The notes under the pieces: generated by a model | Told to the model about the DNA's origin: nothing | What the model saw: only the letters and a program-made list of their open reading frames with translations | Database searches by the model: none | From: Scolanthus callimorphus | Taxonomy: Eukaryota > Cnidaria > Anthozoa > Actiniaria > Edwardsiidae | Length of the DNA: 64,000 nucleotides | Direction: 5' to 3' | Assembly (NCBI GenBank): GCA_033964015.1 | Contig: CM066912.1 | Span: forward strand, 22,493,073 to 22,557,072 | Program-made: the position numbers and the translations under genes | Part shown: piece by piece, positions 1-10,000 of the stretch | Layout of the letters: each line of letters starts with the position of its first letter | Numbering within the stretch: the first letter of the stretch is position 1

Positions 1-92
1 AGTAAGTCCAGACTCAGCTTACTAAGATGGCGGTTGACAAAACTCTGTATGACTGAAATGGGAATGCAAAACCATTTTATTTGCAGTATAGT

Positions 93-712
93 CTAAGGCG
101 CCGTCGCGCATTTCCCTTCGTAAACGGTCGTTGCCTTTTAGAACGGTCGTTGCCATTTCTGTGAACGGTCGATGCCTTTCAGAAAGGTCGTTGCCATTTT
201 GATCCCTTGGGACAGTTAGTAATTATCATATATATAGCTTCGTTCTATAGATGCTAATGAAAGATAGTACAAATCCAATTAAAAAGCACCTCCAACCAGC
301 GAATTAACTCGTAGCGCACTGGTTAGGGTTTGGGTTAGTAATTGGGTTACCGGTTAGGGTTAGGGTTCTAAACAGGTAGAATTTATACAATATTTTTCTT
401 TTACCTTGACTGAGACATATCAAAAATAAAACGTGAAAATTTTCTAAGTGTCGTCCAAATGGCAACGACCGTTTACGAAAGGGAAATGCGCGGCGCCGTC
501 CACACTACGCCGGGTAAATTTGAAAACGGCTATTTTGCCTCGTAAACGGAACAAAAGTTTTCCGTCCACACTACGCCGGCTAAATTTGAAAAACGCACAA
601 AAAAGTCAGCTTTGCGCATGCGCCAGATGGGGTGTAGTGTGTGGAAGGCACAAACCGTATAAATAATTAGCCGTTTTCAAATTTAATCGGTGTAGTGTGG
701 ACGGTGCCTAAG
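93..712. repeat. Composite MITE with nested inverted repeats
   Basis: The outer ends are inverted (TAAGGCGCCGTC near 94 against GACGGTGCCTAAGG near 700). Inside, 97-135 pairs with 461-497 (GGCGCCGTCGCGCATTTCCC arm), and 498-530 pairs with 670-708 (GTCCACACTACGCCG...). It looks like one non-autonomous element nested with another. No coding capacity is evident. Confidence 0.7.
321..368 (+). repeat. Telomere-like TTAGGG stretch
   Basis: Imperfect repeats of GGTTAGGGTT and GGGTTAGTAATTGGGTTA, resembling interstitial TTAGGG telomeric repeat, lie inside the composite MITE. It is short and degenerate. Confidence 0.5.
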
Positions 713-924
713 GCCTTTTCTTTGTCCAGTAACAAAACATGGTTACGGCGCGCGCGTTGCATGCCGGAAGACGAGATTTGTCGAACAAGCTGTCAAAAGT
801 GTGCGGACTGCATTCTGGTATTTGCAGGGCGCGGACATTTCTTCGGTTCATGGTTTCGTTTCTTGGCAACAAAAGCATTCCTGTAAAAGAGTTCATAAAC
901 ATTCTCGGCGTATTAACGAGCCTA

Positions 925-1150
925 GTCAGCCACTCCTTTGTTATTGTTTTCAGTCGATATCAGACAACGAATTACGTGTACAAATCTTGAAATAGTCTTT
1001 TAAAAACAAAGTTTTATTATTCATTTATCGAATTCAATCGCAAATATTGCACTACATTCCCTAAATCAGCCGATGGAAATGGATGCTTTCTCTGTCTCGT
1101 TATGTTGCTAGGCTGACAAAATGGAGGCTGACAGGACTCCTTAACGTCTG
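925..1150. repeat. Dispersed repeat, copy 1 (second copy at 63388-63610)
   Basis: The stretch GTCAGCCACTCCTTTGTTAT ... AAATCAGCCGATGGAAATGG ... GCTGACA recurs in the same orientation at 63388-63610 with scattered substitutions. The family is unknown to me. Confidence 0.7.
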
Positions 1151-1762
1151 CAGGGCGCAATTCCGAGTCTTGACTAGGAGGATTCTGCTTACCTTTTTCA
1201 CAACTCCGAGCTTTTCTGGAGCATTGTCAAACAGGCGTCAAAAGCATCACGCTCTAAATAAACACCAATAACATTAGCATCGAAATGGTACCGTGGTACG
1301 AGTACTACTAAATCAGCGTTGACGTTTCACCTGTAGACAAGGGGGGCGTTTCATTATCAATCTCCCCTCTACTATGTCTAAGGCCTCGTACACACGATTG
1401 CGTTTTGTTTTTAAAAACGCAACATTTTCTTTTTGCGTTTTCAAAAGAAACCGCGTGCACGCGTAGCGTATCAGATAAGCTCTCAACAGCAATAATTTTG
1501 GAGAATGGGTACCACAATTTCTATGGCGACGAAACTTCCGTATATTTGGCGACTAGATTTTTGTTATTTAGGCGACAATATCCACTTTCAAAATAGGTTG
1601 ATGCTGGGCCTTGCCTGAATCAAGCTCATTGATTACATGAGCATATTGCACCTGCAAAAAATATATATGAAATTTGCATGGCACTTACCATACTTTCCAT
1701 CAACATCGCTGTTGAAAAAACAAAACCTTATGTTACTATACATTGTGCACCTCTAGCCCCTA

Positions 1763-1978
1763 GAGCGGATTCAGATGACCGCCGAAAGTAAGCCATTTAG
1801 TTAGCGTTCTATTGGCGGAGAGCAAAGCATTTTGTCATTCAACCAATCAAATTGCGAACTAAAATCAAAACGCGGCAATACTTTGCCTCCTGATTGGTTG
1901 TTGTTGAATGGCTTCCACTCTGATTGGCTGGCGGCTTCATTTTTGCATTACTTTTCGACACTCATCTGACATCCACTC
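1763..1978. repeat. TA-flanked MITE, GAGCGGAT family
   Basis: The left end GAGCGGATTCAGATGACCG pairs with the right end CATCTGACATCCACTC, flanked by TA on both sides. The centre carries AACCAATCAAATTGCGAAC and CTGATTGG modules also seen in the copy at 48725-48965. Confidence 0.75.
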
Positions 1979-2039
1979 TATACACAATTTGGAATGATGA
2001 CAATAAACGTAATAATAATAAAAAAAATAAGAGACTCAC

Positions 2040-2100
2040 TCCTTATCTGGGCCTGTGATCTCTTCAACTACTCTCTGAGGGACAAGAAGACCTCTTTTTT
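2040..2100 (-). CDS. Parvin exon 8 (inter-CH linker) with apparent 1-base deletion
   Basis: This exon encodes KRGLLVPQRVVEEITGPDK, which matches the parvin linker before CH2. The preceding exon ends in phase 0 at ...HVQ. Six A residues at the start of this exon put the literal frame into TAG; seven would restore KKRGLLVPQ. The acceptor (TTTACAG) and donor (GGA|GTGAGT) are both sound, so this is most likely a homopolymer length error. Confidence 0.78.
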
Positions 2101-5100
2101 CTGTAAATATGAAAATGAAGTGATGAACAGAACGATCAAGGAATCAGATAATTGAAAAATGGAGTGGGTAACCACTACCTTTGTTGCTCAATCTCAGCAT
2201 AATAATAAAATGTACAAAATTCCTCATGACTTAGTTAGAGCAGAATAATAACATAAGTATGGTTTGTTTGCCAAAGTTGAGAGATGCCCTTGACGAGGCA
2301 CTAGGAGAAGGAGGCTGAAGACCCACACAATGGGGGTCACACCTTCTACATCCTTATGACACTTTAACAATTAGACTGCAAGCTTGAGTTTCCTAGGAGT
2401 GAATAAATAGTGCCGAGATGCATAGTGTCGACTTACTATTTTTAACTTCTCAAGTGAGTATAAGAAATCTGAAACTGGGGGAGCCATTCAGATTGGAGGA
2501 TTCCTGATAGTATGTGTATGTGAGTGATGCTTGTAAGGTCTGTAAGTACCTGCACATGCATGGTGTTGATTTTCACATCAGGGGTAAGTTTTTTCTGGCA
2601 GTTGAAATGTCTTGCGAGAGCTACCAGTAGATGCAAGATGGCCACTGTGTCCTTGGAGTGAATTCCTAAAAGTAATCAAAAGCCTTTTGATCAAGGTTCA
2701 AGAAGGAAATTATACCACACCAACTAGAACCAAGCAGGTTCATTGACTTACTTTCAGTTGTCCACTTTGCCCTGTGTACAGGGATTCCTAAAACTTTGTT
2801 GATTTCATCAATGAGAACAGACAGTTTGGCTTGCTAAATGGAGACAGAAAAAGGAAAAGTTAAGAACCATTTGTTCTGCTTCATTCTCACATTCTTTAAG
2901 TAAGGTTTCAATCAGATGTAGAGTGCTTGCAGTCTCTTCTTTGGAGAACGCCTGTGAAAACGAGTGCATGAAAAGCCAGAGGAGTGCCGAAGATGGGACG
3001 ATGGCATGAAGTGTCGAAGGCACAAGCAAAGTGCTCGTTTTTTCACATGTTTGTTTTCACAGACGTTCGCCAAAGAAGGGACTGCAAGCAGTCTAATCAG
3101 ATGGGTTGGGCATACAATTTGTATTGCACAGAAGAAAAGGTACATCACACTTAACACTAACCTGATTCTCAACAGTCTGTGTTACTTCTTGGAACTCCTG
3201 GAGAATAATATCTGCTAATTTCTCTGACAAAAAAGAGAGAGATATCATTTTATGATCATTTTTTCAGAATGTGGAATACTAATGGAGTGAGTTCAGAACT
3301 TCCAAGTTTGCAGTGTGTTAACTGGGAGCACAAAGAAATGTCAAAGAGACTAAGATCTGTGGGAAGTGGAACATACATGGAACTATCTGTGGAAAGTACA
3401 AGGAATACAATCTAGTTATGACAGGGCAGTGACACACTAAACAAGTGTCAAGGGACTGGAATCTAATGACAGCACATGTAGCTGCCACAGGCAACAGATA
3501 TAATGGTCTGGCTGGCACATTTATATTCTTATATGATGTGCACCCAGGTACATGTGTGCACAATCATCTAATCTGATTTCTTTACCCATTAAGTGTGCCA
3601 AATAAGGCCATCATACAGGTCCTCCTCCACATTATGCACAACAATTCTCTTGTCTGCAAGTACCTCATTAATCCACTCTAACAACACCTAAAAAGGCAGG
3701 ACAAAATATGTGTATACTAGGGATTCAAGATGTACTTAATATTGGACATTCATATTTATTCTTAAAACTTGGATATGTATTTATTATAGACAATACTAGT
3801 ATAGCCTCCTGTATTGGAATGGACTTTAGGTTTGAGCCGAAATCCTTGTTTAATTATATCAACAATGTGATGAAATAGGAATACTATGGTATTTGTCTAA
3901 TACTTACTGTCATCAGTCACACTTAAACATGATGATAATATCACTTAACATGTGACCAAGAGGGCGTGGCAGACTGCTGCAGAACCCTTGCTTGGAAGCA
4001 CACATAACATAGGGTTTATATCTATTCGATTTTGATTACTAACCAGCTTGAGTTGGTTGACTTTAGGGTCCTCTAAAGATCGAGGTTCAATCATAAATCG
4101 CTCTTCATTTTCAGCTAACAGTGAGAAATAGGTACACAGTTAGAAAAAAGCATTATAGTAATTTTAGTTTAATTGTAACATGCATCTTTCGTGCATAGAG
4201 GGGGGATTTATCTCAATGGTTGGTTGGTTTTGCACATGCATGGCACATGACATGTTCTCATGTAAACAACAAGGACATTGTTTCATTCCTCCCCGGAGTT
4301 ATCAATACCCTTGAGATAGTAGTAACTAATTGCCCAGATGTGGATAGCATACCTGCCAACCTAGCCTGAATCTTTTCTTCCTACACTACAACGTTTTCTG
4401 TGTTTTCTCACACAACGTTGGAGCGTAGGAAGAAAAGACGGCTGAAATTCAGGCTACTGCCCAACCCTGAAAGCTAACATCAGGAAATGGTGTTTCAAAT
4501 ACAGTTCAATTGAATGAAGAAATCAGAAAATCAAAAAGTTTTAGATTTTTTCCCCTGGAACAACCAGTAAGAACTGAGAGTCAACCACTTAAAATGAGAA
4601 AGTTGGCAGGTATGATATCTGAGATAAACAACGTGCAATGCTGGCATTATGTGAACACAAATACTCTTACTCATGTCATACGTGTCTGGTGGTATCATAT
4701 GGATAGGTGTGGTTGGTGATTCTATGGCAAATTTTCCCTCTGTCTCCAGGGCATCAACTGTTGAAAATACAAATAAAAAACAGCTTTAATGTCAATGCCA
4801 AATATCAACAACAAGCATTCTGAAGGAGGTAATGGCTTTATATCAACAGTAAAAGGTAAGCTGGCTACGGCGGTGCATAATGACTGCATGTTATGGGATG
4901 GCCCCATTGGAAATACACTAGTTATACAATGCTTTGAATAGTGCAGATATCCCATGTATCACTAAAGGCTTGTGTGTGTATGCTAACAAAAATGCAAAAG
5001 TGACAACTGGGATATTCGCGCTACAGAAAATTAAAGCAACGTTTTACATAAATGCAGTGCACGACGGGAAGATTGAGTGGAATACCGCCAAATATACAAC

Positions 5101-5807
5101 GCCATTCCTGCATTCTGATTGACTGTATTTCTGTTACGTGGTATAAAACATGGTATATTTAATAGTTTAGACCCTCTTTCTATATCTGGTGCTCAATGGG
5201 ATTTTGATTTATGGCAAATAAGATCATTAGATTTTGCAACTGGTCAACTGTATTATTTTGATTGGCTCTGCAAATGTATGTCTAAATAATTATTATTTTC
5301 TTTAATTAATTTAAACTTGGTTCCACCTTACTTAAAAAAAGCCAATTAGTCTCCTTTTACATAGTGCCTTATGCCATAAATGCCACATCTGAATATATTC
5401 AGTATGATTCAAAGGGTGTGTTTGAGGCATTCCTGAGTCTTCACGTAAATTTTTGACTCATCTCTTTCACAGAAACCGATTAACACTTACACAAAGGATA
5501 ATTTATAAGACTAGGTCTGCTGGATTTCAAAAAAAGCTGATCTTGAATTAACAAAACGTACAATCCAACCAACAGCTGCAGACACGAGACCAAAACAAAC
5601 GCTGAATGTTCTTTTTTCAGAGCACAACTTCGACACATTGGGAATAAAAATATTGACATTTCACCCACCTTCGGAGTCGGCTTTCTTTCGTCGAGAAAGA
5701 GTGCCCATCCACCCAAATTTTCCTGCATCTTTTTTAGAGTTATCCCTCTTTAATGTCCTCCCGGTGAGTGGACTCGGACTCGCAGGAGGCCGTGGACTCG
5801 ACGCCAT
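2040..5807 (-). CDS. PARVA/PARVB-like: Parvin (alpha/beta-parvin family), 5' part, eight exons
   Basis: Parvins are cytoplasmic focal-adhesion adaptors with two calponin-homology (CH) domains; they bind ILK and paxillin and link integrins to actin. Exons read on the minus strand: 5669-5807, 4671-4757, 4044-4114, 3586-3687, 3162-3223, 2752-2833, 2550-2665, 2040-2100. All have GT donors and AG acceptors. The start is the ATG at 5807, giving a Pro/Ser-rich leader and the family-typical TLSRRKKADSE stretch. CH1 follows: VLLEWINEVLADKRIVV, EEDLYDGL, VHRAKWTTE, VAILHLLVALARHFNCQ. The last exon carries VPQRVVEEITGPDK, the linker before CH2. CH2 is not seen and should lie left of position 2040 or outside the window. 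Exon phases agree throughout except at two sites: exons 3586-3687 and 2040-2100 each lack one base relative to the homologous frame. Family assignment is firm; the paralogue (PARVA, PARVB or PARVG) is not decided. Confidence 0.93.
3586..3687 (-). CDS. Parvin exon 4 (CH1) with apparent 1-base deletion
   Basis: This exon encodes the first half of CH1 (VLLEWINEVL ... EEDLYDGLIWHT). Read literally, the frame hits TAA at the 3' end just before the donor. Homology and the phase of the next exon (3162-3223, which begins in phase 1 with the EKL motif) both demand one extra base near 3590, which would give ...HTL-M-E-KL. The exon is 102 nt where 103 is expected. The likely cause is a shortened T run. 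Both splice sites look normal. Confidence 0.8.
4362..4456. repeat. Short foldback (MITE) in a parvin intron
   Basis: TAGCCTGAATCTTTTCTTCC at the left is inverted at the right (GGAAGAAAAG...ATTCAGGCTA), with AACGTT cores in the loop. The structure is that of a small terminal-inverted-repeat element. Confidence 0.65.
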
Positions 5808-6177
5808 GTTGGATTCTTGACAACAAACATTTCGAAGATTCTTCTAAGGTACGTCATATATTTTTCTTGTATAATACAACTTCCCTGATTCGTTGAACTG
5901 GACAATAAATACAATTTTGGCCAATCAGTAATGGTGTACTCTGTAGCCAATCATGTACCCTGAAGTATAAAGTTTGACTTTGGAACCAATCAGAAGATAG
6001 TTTATATGATTTGTTGATAGCCTCGTTTTCATTCAAATACCTTTTCAAAAATGGCGGCAGAGGCTTCGCCGCCAAACCTTCAAATAACAATTTGGTTCAA
6101 GGAAGGTTTCCTTCCATATAAATGGTTTCTTGGGTACCCACGAATAACAATTTTACTAGAATAACCAAGACGTTAAA
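5808..6177. promoter_or_regulatory. Bidirectional promoter between parvin and CEP290
   Basis: The two start codons (parvin ATG at 5807 on minus, CEP290 ATG at 6178 on plus) are 370 bp apart and diverge. The interval has three CCAAT pentamers on the plus strand, at 5921-5925, 5947-5951 and 5986-5990, each inside an extended CCAATCA context typical of NF-Y sites. At 6047-6058 there is an AAAATGGCGGC motif resembling a YY1 site. No TATA box stands at an obvious distance from either gene. Shared regulation is an inference from spacing and motifs. Confidence 0.7.
6051..6164 (+). other. Candidate upstream ORF (37 codons) in the CEP290 leader
   Basis: ATG at 6051 opens 37 codons (MAAEASPPNLQITIW...) closing at TAA 6162-6164, 13 bases before the CEP290 ATG. 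Its ATG overlaps the YY1-like motif. If transcription starts upstream of 6051 this would be a short translated leader ORF that lowers CEP290 initiation. If the start site is downstream of 6051 the ORF does not exist in the mRNA. The peptide matches nothing I recognise. Confidence 0.35.
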
Positions 6178-7026
6178 ATGGCGCCTTTGGATTGGGATAG
6201 AGTTATGGGAGCCGATACTATCGGTCTTCCCAACAACTTGGACGAAGCAGACGATCTGTACGCTCTGCTCGAGTCGGTAGGTGTTAGTTTGCATCGTCGC
6301 TATGGGAAAACGTGAGATAGATTATGCAGAAAGTGATGAAACGGGCTTCGTACCTGGGCATTACAAGCTAATGTTTATATTTTAAGTTTATTTAAAAACG
6401 ACCGCCTTTCAATCCCCAACCTTTCCATAGTGGACGTCCAGAAAAGTTATCCGATCGCGAATTTCCATGTAGAATAATTATTATGACATGCTATGGCGCT
6501 ACCTCACCTGTAGTACATCTATTATCTGTCAGACATGGGACAGAAAAATTATATCTATTGTGTGATTCCAGAAAATATCTTTACAGAAAATATCTATATG
6601 ACTATACCCCTCCCACAGGTGCCGCGGAGGGGGCCCTACCACTTTTCCAGAAATTGTCATAAATGTCTTGTTTAGCCCTACCACTATCATGATACGTTCT
6701 TCCTTATCAGCCCCACCACTTGAACGCATGCTCCGCAGCTCTAATTGTCCCGTGAAATGGATTTGAGATGCCTATATGCTCCCTTCCATCCCTCTGGAAT
6801 TTCCAGTGAAAAATATTGTATGGGAAGTAAACAGAAAAATCCCCCCCCCCCCCCACACACACAGACTCTGGGATTTCCTGGTACCACATACTGTTAGGTA
6901 GTGTTTGGTCAAGTAATGTTGGTGTTTGCTATCTCATGTTCAAGGCTAATATTGACAGTGGATCTCCTGATGCTGTGGACCCAGCCAGATGATCAAACTC
7001 TTGAAGTCACCAAGGCTGTCATGATG
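6178..7026 (+). CDS. CEP290: CEP290 exons 1-2 (N-terminus)
   Basis: Exon 1 is 6178-6276 and encodes MAPLDWDRVMGADTIGLPNN...LYALLES, equivalent to the vertebrate N-terminus. Exon 2 ends at 7026 with LEVTKAVMM. Its start is uncertain. Acceptor 6945 fits the exon 1 donor at 6277 but needs one base removed (about 6992, a CC pair) to keep frame. Acceptor 6959 keeps frame only if exon 1 extends to 6280 and uses GTGTTA as donor. The first gives a peptide length closer to vertebrate CEP290; the second needs no sequence change. Confidence 0.85.
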
Positions 7027-10000
7027 GTAAGACCAGGCATTAGCCTTTCAGATGAGACACACATGATCGTAACTATTGACTGTTAATAAGAGTTGAATGG
7101 TTATAAGGTCGCTCTAGCTTCAATAGTGCCAACAGTAGACCAATCCCATCTTTGCTGATTAATCCATGGGCAGTTTTCCCAGTGGGATTCAAAATATTTG
7201 CATTTGAAGGAAGGCCTTGCTGAAACTTACTTTAATTTATGGCAATCATTAGCCCCTACCGCAGGAAACACAACAAGTTTACCTGCCAATTGAACAGAAA
7301 GTATTTTTCATTGCTGAAAACAAGTACACCTTTTGCTATTCATTACGAGGAAATATGCATTCATTTGAACTAATAGGTGGACAATAACACACAAATACAT
7401 TCATTTCCTCCAAGCAACACTCATTAGCGTGAAATGCTGACTCAGTAAGGATATTTGCATTTTTGTAAACATTCATTTGTGTTATTAAGCATTCATTTGC
7501 GCCTTTATAAATTCAAGTGCGAAATATAAATTTTTGACAGCATATTAATCACATTCAACAACAAGAAAGGAATAGTCATTTGCTTGATTAAGCAGCATTC
7601 ATTTGATGAATGTAACTTTTAATAACATTTTTCAATACAAATCAATTAGTCAATAGCATTTTTTAACAGTCTTTACAATCTCAGTGATAAACATTAGCGC
7701 TCTTGTACAGTCAATAACGCCTTTTTAAACATTCATTCACAAAAATATGTTTTCAATTGAGAGTTACAGTTGTCAGTGAGAAAAAGGCAAAAATATGTTT
7801 GGGTCGTTAGCCTCGATTTCCTGGCCATCGAGGCAGCATGGCAAATACATAAGTTTGCATAAAGCGGTACACTGTGCGCTCTTTGCCGGGGTAATGGTTC
7901 CTATGCAGCGCTGCTTTGCCTCTAACAGCACTGGGTGTGAAAAACTCCTACTGGGATCCCGCGACATCTAGCCTCTGCTCTGTCGGACATCAAAGTTTGA
8001 ATCTCAGGTCTTGAAATATCACCTTTTAAAGCTGCCTTAAGTGCGCTAATCGCCTGTTCTACTATGTTGAGAAAAGGACTATAGGCCGCAGCATTTCCAA
8101 CTCTGTGTTGACGGCTGGGACAGTGGGGTGCGATGTGCTGGCGCTCCATCGTAGATGAATATGACCTCCTTGTGGGATCTAGGTTGGGCCTTGTCTCAGC
8201 AAGGACACGTCAAATCGCTCGCCATTCATTCCACCAATGAATGCCGAATAGTGTACTAGACCGTTCACAGGGGTTACTGCCAAGGCAACCGTGATGTTTC
8301 GACCACGCTGGCCACACACCTGTCGATAGGCTCTTTCTCTCAGGCACGCCCTCCTGTGGTTTCTGCCGGTCCAGATGTTGAACTCGCACTTGTCTACAAA
8401 TACACAATGCCGAAGCACCGCATGATCCATGAACCAGTTCGCGTACTACTGTCTCCTAACCAAACATCAGGCCCTGTTCCTGTCTGCTGGTAGTCGCCTA
8501 AACAAGTTTAACCCTATACAACATAACCCTCTAGGGTTCTCGCGATGGTACGGTCATGAATCTCTGGTTTTGCTGGCAGCCTTCGTCTGAGCTCTGTGTT
8601 GATCTGGTTTAGGGTTAGCACACAGTTCTCGTTTATGATCTGCTCGAGGCACTGCCACCATATCGTCATCAACACGCACATTGATGCGTCCGCCGCGTGG
8701 TCTTTCTTGGATTCTCCCTTCTCTGAAGTAACGTGCTACGACTCCTCTCGCAGTAGATGGTTTACTCCTAGCGAATCGCCACCATAACATAATCTTCTTG
8801 TCATCTTCAAATGCGCTGACAATCCTTTGGCGGTGTTCCAGGGGAATCCTGATTCTTCGCGGTGGTATTGTTGAAGCTGTACAGTACAGTATACAAACAA
8901 ATTGACTGAGAAAATTAACAGAATTCGATGTATTTTATGCTAGTTTTGTTTTGAAAAAAAGCTGCATAACCATATTTAACATCTTTTAAACGACCAAACA
9001 TAATTTTGCGCTAATCTCACTGATTATAATCTCAATTGAAAACATATTTTTGTGAAATGAATGTTAAAAAGGCGTCATTGACTGTAAAAGAGCTCTAATG
9101 TTTATCAATAAGACTGCAAAGACTGTTAAAAAATGCTATTGATACTTTTGATTTGTGTTGAAAATTGTTATTAAAAGTTATGTTCATTTAAACGAAAGTT
9201 CAATCGTGCAATTGGCTATTCCTTTCTTTTTAATGAATGTAAAGACATTTTGCTGTTGAAAGTTTATTTTTCGCATTTAAATTTATAAAGGTGCAAATGA
9301 ATGCTTAATAACGCAAATGAATGTTTACAACAATGCAAATATCCTTATTGAGCTAGCATTTAACGCTAATGAGTGTTGCTCAGAGACAAATGAATGTATT
9401 TTTGTGTTATTGTCCGCTTTTAGTTCAAATGAATGAATATGACAAAGCACGATTTAGTCAATTGAGCATGTCTAGCGACTATTTTCCCTCGCGCTGCAAA
9501 CTTCGAATGAATGTAAAGACATTTTGCTGTTGAAAGTTATTTTTCGCATTTAAAGTTATAAAGGGCAAATGAATGCTTAATAACGCAAAGAATGTTTACA
9601 ACAATGCAAATATCCTTATTGAGCTAGCATTTCACGCTAATGAGTGTTGCTCAGAGACAAATGAATGTATTTTTGTGTTATTGTCCGCCTTTTAGTTCAA
9701 ATGAATGAATATGACAAAGCACGATTTAGTCAATGAGCATGTCTAGCGACTATTTTCCCTCGCGCTGCAAACTTCGCATCAGAAAAAACTTCTTTAAACG
9801 CATTCCCTAGGTCTCAAGGATTATTTTGATATAACTTTCGTCACGATCCGCTATTAATTTGCGTTAATTATTATATATATATTCAATTATATCACTTTTT
9901 ATGTAAATGATAGTTTACACACGGCTTTTATGAAAACCAGCTATGCTGATGAAACTACCGTGTCTAAATAAAACATCTATCTATCTATCTATCTAGAGTT

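Noticed and set aside
1308..1517. Further parvin exon (CH2) on minus
   Set aside because: The open frame shows no CH-domain residues and no matching splice phase.
7922..8790. Active transposase gene
   Set aside because: Catalytic motifs are in different frames with stops between.
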